Source of the DNA: Apiosordaria backusii | Taxonomy: Eukaryota > Ascomycota > Sordariomycetes > Sordariales > Lasiosphaeriaceae | DNA length: 64,000 nucleotides | Reading direction: 5' to 3' | Assembly: GCA_030549205.1 (NCBI GenBank) | Contig: JAUKTV010000014.1 | Span: 620,001 to 684,000, forward strand | Shown: positions 1-9,643 of the stretch, in pieces | Layout of the letters: each line of letters starts with the position of its first letter | Numbering within the stretch: position 1 is the first letter of the stretch | Program-made: the position numbers and the translations under genes | Notes under the pieces: model-generated | What the model saw: the letters and a program-made list of their open reading frames with translations, nothing else | Told to the model about the DNA's origin: nothing | The model's database searches: none

Positions 1-133
1 TGTACTTGGTACCCGGGAAGGTGTCTAACTCTGTTGTTAGGAAGTGTCAAGATGGAGGCTGTAACAATGATCACTGACAGTGGGCTTGAGCGCCAGCGGC
101 GGCGAGGACCGCGAGGGTGGTAGAGGCCTTCAT
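1..133 (-). CDS. AA9 lytic polysaccharide monooxygenase, N-terminal part (cut by left window edge)
   Basis: Only the first exon and the start of the second are inside the window. The ATG is at 133-131. Exon 1 (133-79) encodes a short signal peptide rich in Ala and Leu that ends AQA just before a histidine. A GTCAGT donor at 78 and an acceptor TTAG at 28-25, with a CTAAC branch site between them, join this to exon 2, so the predicted mature protein starts H-Y-T-F-P. A mature N-terminal histidine directly after signal cleavage, followed by YTFP, is the hallmark of AA9 copper enzymes, where His1 forms half of the histidine brace that binds copper. The enzyme would be secreted and would cleave cellulose or related glucans oxidatively. 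The catalytic core lies outside the window, so the family call rests on the N-terminus alone. Confidence 0.72.
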
Positions 134-1848
134 CTTGACGGGGGAGTGAACCGTGAGTGAGATGGAGAGATCTGATCAGCGGGTGGTAGACCAAAAATGA
201 GGAGATCTTCAGGGCGGCCGAACCAGACCTTTATACTTGGACGATCTCCCGTGTCGAGCCATGGCCATGCCCATGCGCTGTCGATGATCGAGTCCAGAAT
301 CTGAGCCGAAAGGTCACATCAACCGGGTCAATGGAATATCCAGCCGATGGAGGACGCGGACTGTGGAGCAGGTAGCGGTCGACAGCAGCCATGTGGGGAG
401 CTGTCGAAGATTCTGGTCTGGGAAGCGAAGCCCTTGACCAGTCAGCCAGCGGCAAATAGATGAAGTGAAATGATGAGGGGCTGCAAGTTGACGTTGTGAA
501 CCCGGTTTTGGGATGGCACTGGGCAGCTGGGCCGTGGCGTTGTGGAGGTTGTAGTCATGCGTCTGGTAATTGCGCAATGCCGTTGTTGCTTGAATCGAGT
601 GCCGGAGGGAAAGACAGTTAGGGGGTGAGCCAGGGTTACATGCGGCTTCTTCTCCCGAAACTCTTACCATTTTGGGCGAGGCGGCGAACCAGAAGCGCAA
701 CCCAACGACGAAACGGCTTGGCGATGGTATGCCAGCTTCTTAGCGGAATAAATGAGATTGGAGGATTTTCCCGGTTTTCAACGTTGTTTCGGTACCATCT
801 CTTCCATAATTCCCATTCCGGGACCTAGTCCGATGTCGATCGCCGACTCCGCTGACCGACACTACTGGCGTGGTACTGGAAACACTGCGAAGGTATATCG
901 GGCAGCTCGGTGACTTGGCGGGCTGTCAGAGTTCGAACTGACAAACATAAGCCGGGTAGCCTTCCGATGGACGCGAATGGCGGTTACTGCGCTGATCTCC
1001 TGCACGAATTCAAGCTTGATCCATCGTTGCATGGTACACTGTAGGTGTGTGTGGCTTGTAAGAGGTTATTCAGGTTTCCGAGACAGAGGTTCTGTTGCCA
1101 AGTTCTAGCCGCCCGGTCCCAGTGTGTGACGGCCCTGTCATCCGATTGTCTTGCTTCCAAGAGTTTCAATGTTCCCGAGCTGGAAGGTCGTCGGGGTCAA
1201 CGGCTATGAGTGCGTCTTTGGATTTGTTGAGGTCTGTCGATCGAGATGCACGTGGCCGCCGCGATGGCAACATGGGGCGAGCCGGAGGGCCGGGCGTTGG
1301 CAACATTTCGGGTTCGGGTTTCGAATAGACGGGTTAATAGCGGGCGGATAATCAAGAATATCTCGACGATATCTTGACAAAGCTAGAAAGGTTGAAAGGC
1401 GGGGAATGGATGGGGACAAGAAGTCGAAGGCTGCACCTGACGTGTGGTCTTGCCAACTGTCAAACCCCGACAACTCGACGACTGCTGTCACTGTCAGGGC
1501 AGTGCATCCAACATCCGGCCTCGCCTTTCCAACCCCCTTCGGCCTACGGTGTCTCTGACAACCTCCGCCTGTCTTCAGGATGCCTCGACTGTCGCCCTCC
1601 ACCGGCTGATTATGTCGGTGAAGTGCATCCTATGTCTTCTCATCCTATTTCTTGCAACAGAACAGCTGAGTCTGGAAAGCCAAATCCAAAACTACGTACC
1701 GAGAAACCTCGCTGTTGCCAACCGTCGGCCTTTCGCCCCATAACTCAATGGTCTTTGACACCACTCTCAATCGGAAACCAACAACTGAGAATAAACAACA
1801 AATGAATTTTTAAACGACGCTACATGGCTTTCTCTCTCAGCGACCCTC
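134..1848. other. Intergenic, no supported gene
   Basis: This is a 1.7-kb stretch between the AA9 start and the end of the NPP1 gene. Several open frames exist on both strands, but none has splice logic, a recognisable domain or a hydrophobic leader. It includes the promoter region of the minus-strand AA9 gene, with a TTTATA-like stretch around 230-236. I see no RNA gene or repeat. Confidence 0.6.
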
Positions 1849-2664
1849 TCATGGGTTTCCAGGCGATCCAACATCCAAGTTATCATCGAACGTAATCGAG
1901 CTGTGCTTCGCCCTTCCGATATTGCCAGCAAATGTCGAGTCCTTGAACCCAATCGTTGCGCTGTCAAAGTTGTGCGCAAACAGCGTATCCCTGATGGCAA
2001 CCGAAGGGAACCCATTGTACGACACCAACGCGCCCCGGAACCACACCCCCTTATGATTCTCAATCTTGTCATCGCTAGCATCGGCAAAGCGGAAGCAGTG
2101 CGTAGAAGCTCCATCCTTGTGATAGATAACCTTGGGGTGGTCCCCGTCCCATCTAACCTGGCTGGCAGCCTTGATTTCATAGCCGCCGTGCTGAGACACA
2201 GCAACATACTCGGCCTTTCCGGTGCTCTCCCTCACCCAAACGGCGATATGCTCCCAGTCATGGGTGTGCCCTGGGTCGGCGAAGTTGGCGATGGCGACGT
2301 CCTTCTCAAAGTAATACCCGTAGAGGTAGATACACCAGCCGTTGTTGCAGCGTTGGCGGGAGTACACGTTGTTGTTGTCTAGGTCGGAGAGATCGCGGCA
2401 GTCGGTGGAGTAGCCGGTCCAGCTGTGCGGGAGACCCTCGGCAATGTTGCCCTGGGCGCTGATGGCAGGGACATTGTAGCAGCCGTCGGAGTCAAAGTCC
2501 AACGATGGCTGCCAGCGGAGGTCGTTGGCGGTTGCACGCTGAGGGAGCGCCGCGGGAGGGGAGGCGGCGCGAAAGTAGAGGAGTGAGGGTGGTGCTGCTA
2601 GGGCCGTCAAAGGGGTGAGTGCCACTGTCAGAAACAGGGCGGGGGAAGTGAGGCCGGAAATCAT
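1849..2664 (-). CDS. NPP1/NLP family secreted protein (necrosis- and ethylene-inducing-like)
   Basis: The single-exon 271-residue protein starts with a hydrophobic leader (residues about 1-23) ending in a short Ala-rich cleavage region. The family's central heptapeptide is present as GHTHDWE, compared with the usual GHRHDWE, so the acidic and histidine residues that bind the divalent cation are kept. The conserved aromatic stretch before it (YLYGYYFEKD) also fits. Five cysteines are visible, more than the single pair of type 1 members, which points to a type 2-like subgroup. NLPs are apoplastic proteins; many act on plant membrane sphingolipids, but many are non-cytolytic, and activity cannot be read from sequence. 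The gene is intact, with no frameshift or internal stop. The start codon chosen gives the leader in the expected place. Confidence 0.88.
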   Translation of the reverse strand: MISGLTSPALFLTVALTPLTALAAPPSLLYFRAASPPAALPQRATANDLRWQPSLDFDSDGCYNVPAISAQGNIAEGLPHSWTGYSTDCRDLSDLDNNNVYSRQRCNNGWCIYLYGYYFEKDVAIANFADPGHTHDWEHIAVWVRESTGKAEYVAVSQHGGYEIKAASQVRWDGDHPKVIYHKDGASTHCFRFADASDDKIENHKGVWFRGALVSYNGFPSVAIRDTLFAHNFDSATIGFKDSTFAGNIGRAKHSSITFDDNLDVGSPGNP

Positions 2665-3672
2665 CTTGATATCGGGGGAGTTTGGCTGAAAAGAGTGACT
2701 GCCGATGAAGACTGGAGGACACTAGCATCGTGAGAGGGATGTCGTCGCCATCTTATATCTTGATGTTGGCAGTGGTGCAATTGGTGGTTACCTGGAAGGA
2801 ACGTCGTCTCGGCGGAAAATACTTGCCTTTTTCAGCTTATCCCATGTTGACCACAGGTGGTAACGATGCACCAAATCCAAGGAATCTGTCCAATTCTCCT
2901 ATCCATGAGGGGGCGAGAGGGCATCGCATTGGCTGACTAGAGGTTGGTTCAGGGGTAATGGCGCGGGGAAGCTTTAATTTCAACGGTCATCATGCCGTCG
3001 GCGCATGGACGAACTCCTGCGAGGCCGGATTGTGGGCTACAATTGGAAGTTGGGAAAGTTCCAATCAGCGGTCAAAGGTCGCATTTTGATGGCTTGGTTG
3101 CAGCCAATGATGAGGGGGAACTCGGCAATGTGACTGGCGTAGCGTACCCGTCGAGCTGGTCGAGAGAGGCCCAGCCGGGCATGTGTAACCAATCCATCGT
3201 CAAAGCCGAGCACATGGCTTTTGTTCAGTCGTTTTCTCTCTTTTGTAACCTTTTTTGGTGATGGGCCAGTTTTTGGCAAACAAAACATGTTGAAAATGCA
3301 GGGGGTTTCTGTTGGAATGGGGTCGAGTTTGACCGCTGACGTGACAGTCAGCTCCACCTGCCAGCAGCTGCGGGCAGGGCTCACCGGCAGTCAAGGATCG
3401 GCCCCACCTGATAAGCACGATAAGCCCCAGACGCCAAGAGATCCAGGCACCCAAAAGCCGGCTAATTCCGGCATCGCTGCCGTTGCCGCAAATCCGGGGC
3501 TTTTGACATTTGCATCTGTGCATGTCAACGCTTGCGTCGCCCAACCACCGCCAAGACATTCAATAACGACCATCGCGAGTTTCATGTTTTGTACTATGAT
3601 ATTGTCACGTTACCTCTGATACAACTCTTGCCAGCGACGAAATAACATGCCACTCATCCCACCACCGCTACC
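2665..3672. other. Divergent intergenic region between NPP1 and carrier genes
   Basis: About 1 kb separates the minus-strand NPP1 gene from the plus-strand carrier-like gene, so it should hold both promoters. No ORF here has domain or splice support. No repeat or RNA gene is seen. Confidence 0.5.
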
Positions 3673-5246
3673 ATGACACCTCCAAACAACAGCAACGGCA
3701 AAGAGCCCCCAGGCTCCGACTCACCTTCATCCGGATCTCATCACATTGCGTCTTCGTTATTCCCCGACCCATCCCTCGTGAACAACAACCCCCTGATCCA
3801 CAACCCCGATTACACCCACCTCCCCACCCTCCCCGACGGCGTAACCCTCCAACCACCAGGCAAACTCCCCACCACCAACGCAGCAACCGGTGCTTCCGCC
3901 GCCGGTGTCAGAGCTCTCACCTCTCAAGCGATAGCCTTCTACTTCCGAGCCCCTGTGAAAGCGTTCTTCCGCACGAGGGTAGATTATCTAGCCTACGCCC
4001 GCGCCATTCAAGAACAGCAACTCGCTGCTTTTCTTGCTGCCAACCCTGGTGGTATCACTTCTTCAAACGGGGCCTGGGGCTGGTTTAAAGGCCGGTTACG
4101 AGGGAGTACACCTGGGTTGATTGCCTCGGCAGTGAGATATCATGGATGGAGGGTGGTGCCTGATCAGGTTCTCCCGCCGTTGATAGCGAATGTGGGAGTT
4201 GGCGCGGTGCTCTACACGAGCTATTTACAGATTCTCGGGAGGTTACATCCTGAGAGCGCACTAGCAAGCAAGAGGGTTTACCCTCCTCCATCACCGGTAG
4301 AGACTTTCACTGCCGGCTTGTTGGCAGGCGGGATACAGAGTTTGATTGCTGCGCCTTTGGATGCCGTGCAGGCGAGATATGACCTAGGGGTTGGGGCTGC
4401 GGGGCTGACGGGGAGTGGGAATACCATCGAGGGCACCACCAAGGGGCGGTAATGGAAAATAATGGAAATGGGAATAATACCAATACTAACAAGGGGAAGA
4501 TTGCGCGGCCGAGGAGCATGTGGACGTTTAGTTGGGAGAAGCTGGTGGAAATTGGACCGAGGGGGATATTTGCCGGGTGGGGGTTGAGTTTCCTCAAGGA
4601 CAGCATGGGGAGCGCGGTGTTCTTCAGCCTTTTTGAGTGGGTGAAAGCGCAGGGGTACTATGGGTTTGTCGGGTGGTATTATGGGAGTTTGGAGGAGGAC
4701 ACAATTCTGCTGCTTTCGCAGAGGAGGCCAGCGGGTTCGGATGGCAAGGCGACTGCTAGGAGAGATAGACTTACAGGAGAGGTGGAAAGGGACGATGATG
4801 GGGAGTTGAGGATGCCGACTGTGATTCGACCTCATTATGCGATTGAGCCAGCGTTTTTGTTACTAGCGGGCATGGGGGCTTCGGTGGCGCAACAGGTGGT
4901 TTTGCATCCGCTGGGACATATCCAGGTGGAGCATTGGGAGAGGTTGGAGGCTTTGGATGCCAAGGCCAGGAAGCTCAAAAGGACACAGGAGGGAAGCTCA
5001 AGAAGAATGTGGAAGGCATATAGAGATGCGTACAGAGTTACGTGGGGAGAATGCGCCGCCGAGGCGAAAGCGGCTGGGCTGAACATGCGACAGTGGTTGT
5101 ATAGGGGCTTTTGGTGGAACACCTTGAGGCAAGTACCGAGCACGTCGGCCGGGCTGATCATCTTTGAGCTGGTTCGGAGAAAGTATGGTCTTGGTGGCGA
5201 CCAGGTCAAAATTAATAGGGACGGATACGACATTTTGTTGACATGA
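3673..5246 (+). CDS. Mitochondrial-carrier-like membrane protein (one intron)
   Basis: I join two open frames through an intron at 4449-4513: donor GTAATG, a perfect TACTAAC branch site at 4484-4490, and acceptor GAG. This gives a 502-residue protein. Unspliced, the frame would stop at 4450-4452, so the intron is needed. The N-terminal 60 residues are Pro/Asn/Ser-rich. The body contains segments such as ETFTAGLLAGGIQSLIAAP followed by PLDAVQAR, a form of the mitochondrial carrier signature PxD/E-x-x-x-K/R, and a second small-residue membrane segment (LLLAGMGASVAQQVVLHPLG). The repeats are degenerate compared with true solute carriers, so this looks like one of the atypical fungal carrier-fold proteins of the mitochondrial membranes rather than a transporter with known substrate. 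Neighbours give no pathway context. Confidence 0.7.
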
Positions 5247-5583
5247 ACTTTTTCAATTGACATCCAGCACGGCCCAGTTCTACAAACCACACTTCCCAGT
5301 TCGAGTTCCCTTTGTCACGTCTACTTGGATTGCCAGATCGCTGAGGAGCCACTTCCGAATCCGGACAGTAGCCTTTGATGGTCCTTGTTCCACTCCAGAA
5401 AAGCCTTTATGAACCGCTGCCGCCTTGTCTTTCGTGCCGTGCCTTTTTCATGGGTTGTAAAACGTTCAACCCACCAATGCTACAGACAATGGCACTATAT
5501 ATTTGAGACAACCACTCAGATGCCAGTTGTCACTCTTCAACCATCTCAGCCTCGATATTCATTACTTTTTCGACATTACAAAC
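5247..5583. other. Intergenic region / promoter of the F-box-like gene
   Basis: This 337-bp gap between two plus-strand genes holds the 3' end of the carrier-like gene and the probable promoter and 5' leader of the next one. A TATATTT stretch occurs near 5496-5502. The frame of the downstream gene extends upstream to 5503, but the ATG at 5584 has the better context (AACATGGC). Confidence 0.45.
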
Positions 5584-7173
5584 ATGGCTCGATCCAAACC
5601 TGGCTCCAAAAGCTCTCCCAAGCTCGGCTCCTACAACGTCTCTTGCAAGAACCCTAAAATCCAGGATGCCTTGACCAGGCGCCTGCGCTTCGTCGAGGAA
5701 CAACATGCCACGACTTTTGAAGAGGCGCTTACCAGGAGGTTGACTGAGCTAGACCGCGCCAGGGTCACGAAGCCAAGGAAAGCCCGCGAGAGGATCCCCA
5801 GACCGACCCGGAGGATAGATGTAAGAAACATTGAGACGGTTGAGACGGAGGTCTTGATGGCCAAGTCTGCTCAGGCTGCTGGAATACCTCCACTCGGTGC
5901 CCCTCAAGCCGCCCCTCAACCTCCAGTCGCTGCCCCTCAACCTGCAGGCCGCCCCAAACGTACCCAAATGGACATCCTTGCCATCCCCCCTGCACCTCCA
6001 GGCGTCGCACCCCAAGGTGCCGCTTTCGCCCGTCTGCAACCGTTGTTAGGAGACTTGTCCAGGCTCCCAGGCGAGCTGCGCAACAAGATATACGAGGATC
6101 TCGTGCCCGACGACATGCCTATCTCGCGGCTCCAAAGGGTGGCCGACAACGAAGACGATATATATGGTCGACAAGGTCCCCAGTTTGGCCTAGACTTCGT
6201 CACTGCATCGTCGGCCATTTACGAGGAAGCAATGGCAGTTTTTTATTCCAGGAATGAAATCATCATCTACGTCAATTTCCTCGATCCCGACATGAGGGAC
6301 CCAATCGATACACTGCCGCCGGTGTTCCGTCACCGCGTGAGATACCTTACTTTGGTTTGGGACTATTCCGAGAGCCGAGACATCACCAAGGGCACGCAGG
6401 AAGGGGTCCGTTTTCCGCCGGGGTGGACCACACGGCGTTCGAGGCAGCGAAGAGGAGTCAAGAGGACTGCCCCAATTCCCGCAGATCAGCCGTTCCCAAA
6501 AGGGAAGTGGTTCGGTAAAGTTGTTCGGCACAACATCACGGTCGACGGCGATAAGCCGCACACCCTCAATATTTTCAGTGACTTTCCCAACACGCGCGTG
6601 CTGTGTTTAGAGGCATGGCTACCGGTACTGAGAAGAGTCCAAGAGCTCGCGATTCGTCACCTGATATCTCTAAATGTCATAAGGGACTTTTTGAGGGCAG
6701 GCCTGTACCTGGACTATTCGTTTGACGTCGCCAACCACGGCTATGGTCACGAAGACGATCCAGGAGACTACTACCACTTGCTACCACCCCATGGAGTCGA
6801 ACTACAGCGGCCGAGGATGCTTCCGTTGAGGTCGCGAGGTGAGAAAATGCTTCTGAAGCCGATGCTGGAGGCAGGGGCGTTAGTTTACACTCTCCAACAA
6901 GAAGTGTTTCATTTCGACTTCGAGGGGTGGACTCTCGTGCCGGGGTTTGTCGTGCGAGAGGATGCCGCGACGCAGCAGCATTGGCGCGACAATTGCGATG
7001 AAATGGAGCAGCTTTTCTATGAGTTCTACCACTTGCCCCAAAAAAATTGGGACCCTGACTTTCCGAGTCTGCCATATCCAGGTGGTGATCCTTTCGAGTT
7101 CCCTGAGATACAGGTACCGAGGACAGGGAAGGGTTCGAGGGCGTTTAGACTGGATCCGGTTACCTTTTATTAA
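5584..7173 (+). CDS. F-box/2EXR-like protein of unknown target
   Basis: The single-exon protein has 529 residues from the ATG at 5584. The first 60 residues are basic. Next come an Ala/Pro-rich linker and the motif LPGELRNKIYEDLVP, the typical start of the fungal F-box-like/2EXR domain, followed by a block ending in VFYSRNEIIIYV that matches the usual second half of such domains (old-chair LRxxxEDAxAVFYxxN pattern). The rest has no recognised catalytic motif. Family members are numerous in Pezizomycotina. F-box proteins act as substrate adaptors of SCF ubiquitin ligases, but for 2EXR-type proteins this role is only assumed. The gene is intact and borders the RIP-affected island. Confidence 0.65.
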   Translation: MARSKPGSKSSPKLGSYNVSCKNPKIQDALTRRLRFVEEQHATTFEEALTRRLTELDRARVTKPRKARERIPRPTRRIDVRNIETVETEVLMAKSAQAAGIPPLGAPQAAPQPPVAAPQPAGRPKRTQMDILAIPPAPPGVAPQGAAFARLQPLLGDLSRLPGELRNKIYEDLVPDDMPISRLQRVADNEDDIYGRQGPQFGLDFVTASSAIYEEAMAVFYSRNEIIIYVNFLDPDMRDPIDTLPPVFRHRVRYLTLVWDYSESRDITKGTQEGVRFPPGWTTRRSRQRRGVKRTAPIPADQPFPKGKWFGKVVRHNITVDGDKPHTLNIFSDFPNTRVLCLEAWLPVLRRVQELAIRHLISLNVIRDFLRAGLYLDYSFDVANHGYGHEDDPGDYYHLLPPHGVELQRPRMLPLRSRGEKMLLKPMLEAGALVYTLQQEVFHFDFEGWTLVPGFVVREDAATQQHWRDNCDEMEQLFYEFYHLPQKNWDPDFPSLPYPGGDPFEFPEIQVPRTGKGSRAFRLDPVTFY

Positions 7174-7779
7174 GGGGTGGGAATGAAGACACAGGTGAGG
7201 CGGATGGCATGATGGTAAACTGTATATTAATCGACTGAAGTAGTGAGCGGAGTTTGACCTTCTGGAATTTCTTAGTAACCTTGGTAGATCTGGTGTTTCA
7301 ATACCAGTCTAACCATGTGTAACCTTTCAGTGCCGTTACTTTGTAAACACTCCCTCACCCTAACAATAGCACACACGGTAATTCCTTTTCGCCTTCTCTT
7401 TCCGCGATGGGTCTGTGAATGTCATTATTAAAAAATAATATAAAAAGTAAATTAAAGCCTTTAACTCAATTTTATATAATAATAAAAGCAACTATATTTA
7501 GATAAGTAAAACTGTAAATTAAAAGTAAATAAAGTAATAAATAATATATTATATTTAAAGTAAAATATAGATTTAAGTATTTTTTTCTTCTCTTTTATTT
7601 TTTTATATTTCCTTTTATAAAAATTTAAATAAAATATTAAATTGAATAGTATTAAAGATATATATCGTTATTTTTTATTATGAGGTTTTATATATAATTA
7701 AAGTAGCACTTAAATTAACGTTTAAATATTATGAAAACAGTAATAAATATATATTATACTTATAATTTTAAACAATTAA
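7174..7779. other. AT-rich, RIP-like island, left part
   Basis: From about 7420 the composition changes abruptly to A/T-dominated DNA full of TAA/TTA and TATA. It continues to the solo LTR at 7780. This is typical of DNA mutated by repeat-induced point mutation, where CpA becomes TpA. There are no coding frames. The same island continues on the far side of each LTR insertion (8212-8480, 15624-15705). Confidence 0.75.
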
Positions 7780-8206
7780 TGTCACAACCCTGGGATATGG
7801 ACGAGAATAACGATTGGTTGTGGAACCACGGAAAGTAAGGACCAATCAGGAATACATCTCAGAGAGCCAATCACGGTAAGGAACGGTTGATCAGTGCGCT
7901 CAGGACGCTGAGCAGACTGAGTAGGATGCTCAGTCTGCTCGGAGCACTGAGCAGACCAAGCACGGTGATCAGTGTGCTCAGGGCACTGAGCAAGGGGAGC
8001 ACGACTAGAAAAGAGTCTATATATACGGAGGAACTAGATAGCTCGTAGATAGTTCCGCAGTATGCAATCACAGCTTGTATTCACGGTACCTTGTGTTTAC
8101 ATTGAGACATCTTGTTGTGCACTGTTTAGCTGCACCGAACCAATTGTCAGAAGTTGCCTTTCAACCGAGTATCCCTTTCAGAGGTTCTGATCAGGGGTTC
8201 GTCACA
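7780..8206 (-). mobile_element. Solo LTR 1, same family as the complete element
   Basis: The 427-bp sequence starts TGTCACA and ends GTCACA, flanked by the direct duplication ATTAA (7775-7779 and 8207-8211). The half from TATATATACGGAGG to the end is nearly identical to the complete element's R-U5. The first half (U3) is unrelated in sequence but has its own set of short GTGCTC/GCTCAG repeats. The plus strand here carries the element in the opposite orientation to the way the complete element is printed: the TATA and R-U5 read left to right. Internal coding DNA is absent, so this is a recombination product of a full insertion. Confidence 0.93.
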
Positions 8207-8480
8207 ATTAACTATATTTAAATATAATACTATTAAATTTTGAATAGTTAATAATAATACACTTTTTATATTTTATTTAATATCCTTTACTATTACTTTC
8301 CTACTTTAACTATATATAGCCTTACTTATATTTATTTTTATAACATCATTTTTATATAATTATTATTATTACTTTATTAAGCTAGATTTAATCTTTATTT
8401 ATAACTTTATAATTTAAAAAGTTTCCTTACCTATATAACCTTAAAGAAATAACTTATAATAACTAATATTATACTAAGTA
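8207..8480. other. AT-rich, RIP-like island, between solo LTR 1 and the complete element
   Basis: This is a 274-bp piece of the same AT-rich DNA as 7420-7779. It ends AAGTA, the target duplication of the complete element. No coding capacity. Confidence 0.7.
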
Positions 8481-8871
8481 TGTGACGAACCCCTGTACAG
8501 AACCTCTGAAAGGGATACTCGGTTGAAGGCCACTTCTGACAATTGGTTCGGTGCAGCTAAACAGTGCACAACAAGATGTCTCAATGTAAACACAAGATAC
8601 CGTGAATACAAGCTGTGATTGCATACTGCGGAACTATCTACAAGCTATCTAGTTCCTCCGTATATATAGACCCATGGATCACCTGGATCACGTTCCCTAC
8701 AGGTGATCTGGATCACCTTTCCTTCCTGTGGCTCACTACGCTCACCGTGATCCTGTCGCCCTGCTCACCGGGATCACCGTGAGCCCGTCGCTCCACTCCC
8801 GATTGGTCCACAATGATTGGATAGGAGCGGCCCGTGCTCCGTGCGTTAGTTCTTCATCAACGATTGTGACA
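8481..8871 (-). repeat. 3' LTR of the complete element
   Basis: It starts TGTGACGA and ends TTGTGACA on the plus strand; the termini are short imperfect inverted repeats with TG...CA ends. It contains a near-palindromic TATATATA box at 8661-8668 and, read on the minus strand, the putative transcript start AGTATGCAA. The U3 part holds repeated GGATCAC/GTGATC motifs. Because the TATA box is symmetrical, this LTR could also fire rightward toward the antisense ORF at 8999. Confidence 0.95.
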
Positions 8872-8876
8872 CGATG

Positions 8877-8887
8877 CCCCTCCTTCC
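8877..8887 (-). other. Polypurine tract of the retrotransposon
   Basis: The minus strand reads GGAAGGAGGGG five bases before the 3' LTR. This is the expected position for the RNase H-resistant primer of plus-strand DNA synthesis. Confidence 0.7.
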
Positions 8888-8998
8888 AGGCCGACGTCCC
8901 GACGGCCTTGGTTTACTTCATCCTCCTCAATCATTCTTCCCCTTCTTTCCTTCCGTAAGTCCCCCTTACTCTCTTGCGCTGCTCCTTGCGTCTTCACT

Positions 8999-9643
8999 AT
9001 GTCTAATCGCATCTCCAAAGCTCCCAGCTCGAAATCCTCTCAGCGCGCGTCTCTGGCTGCGGCTATACTTCAGTTTGGATACGAAACCATGCCGTGCTCT
9101 TTCTGTTTCTCCAAAGGTTTTACGTGTAAGATGGCGGAACGTTCTTCTCGTTGTGGTGAATGTGTCCGTCGTGGGCGTGCTTGTGATGGTACTGGTGTGC
9201 CGGCCTTGGCGCGTAAGTGTGCATGCGGGTTCCTCTCCTCCCATCGTTCTTGCCTAACCCCTGGTCTAGTGGATCGCATTGTCGCCGAGTCTCAACGCCT
9301 GGCTCGCGAGGAGGAACTCGCAGAGGAACGCCTCCAACGCAGCCAGCGTGAAGCCCAAGAGGCCCTCGCCACGTTGTCTCGACTCCGGCGTCAGCGCCAG
9401 CACTTGTCGTCGCGGGGTAATGAAATGGTTCGTCGGGGACTCGCCTCGCTGGACGAGCTCGAGGAGGCGGAGCGTTGTGAATCAGAGGCCGTCATAAACG
9501 CCCAGTTCCATGGCGCCTTAGACACTATTGATTGGAACGCCGTGTTGGGCGACGCTCCCCCGATCGACCACCTCCTGGCCGCCCAGGCCCAGGTCGCCCC
9601 GGGTTCCTCCGATGGAAGTCCTCCAGTTTCTCAGGGCAGTTGA
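8999..9643 (+). CDS. Antisense ORF in the retrotransposon with Zn2Cys6-type cluster and coiled coil
   Basis: This 214-residue frame runs opposite to gag-pol, between the 3' LTR and the end of pol, and overlaps the last 119 bases of pol. Residues about 32-60 contain six cysteines spaced C-x2-C-x6-C-x8-C-x2-C-x6-C, the exact spacing of fungal binuclear zinc clusters, with basic residues around them. A Glu/Arg/Leu-rich stretch (about 92-155) has coiled-coil character. The N-terminus is Ser/Lys-rich. Nothing of the kind is needed for retrotransposition in the standard Ty3 model. The ORF may be an element-encoded regulator, DNA-binding protein or accessory factor. Expression could start from the symmetrical TATA box in the adjacent LTR, but this is inference. 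Confidence 0.6.
   Translation: MSNRISKAPSSKSSQRASLAAAILQFGYETMPCSFCFSKGFTCKMAERSSRCGECVRRGRACDGTGVPALARKCACGFLSSHRSCLTPGLVDRIVAESQRLAREEELAEERLQRSQREAQEALATLSRLRRQRQHLSSRGNEMVRRGLASLDELEEAERCESEAVINAQFHGALDTIDWNAVLGDAPPIDHLLAAQAQVAPGSSDGSPPVSQGS

Noticed and set aside
1374..1805. 143-codon plus-strand ORF between AA9 and NPP1
   Set aside because: Composition and frame shadows on both strands, no motif.
7871..8071. Leu/Ser-rich ORF in solo LTR 1
   Set aside because: It is a translation of the short repeats in U3 and the R-U5 region, not a gene.
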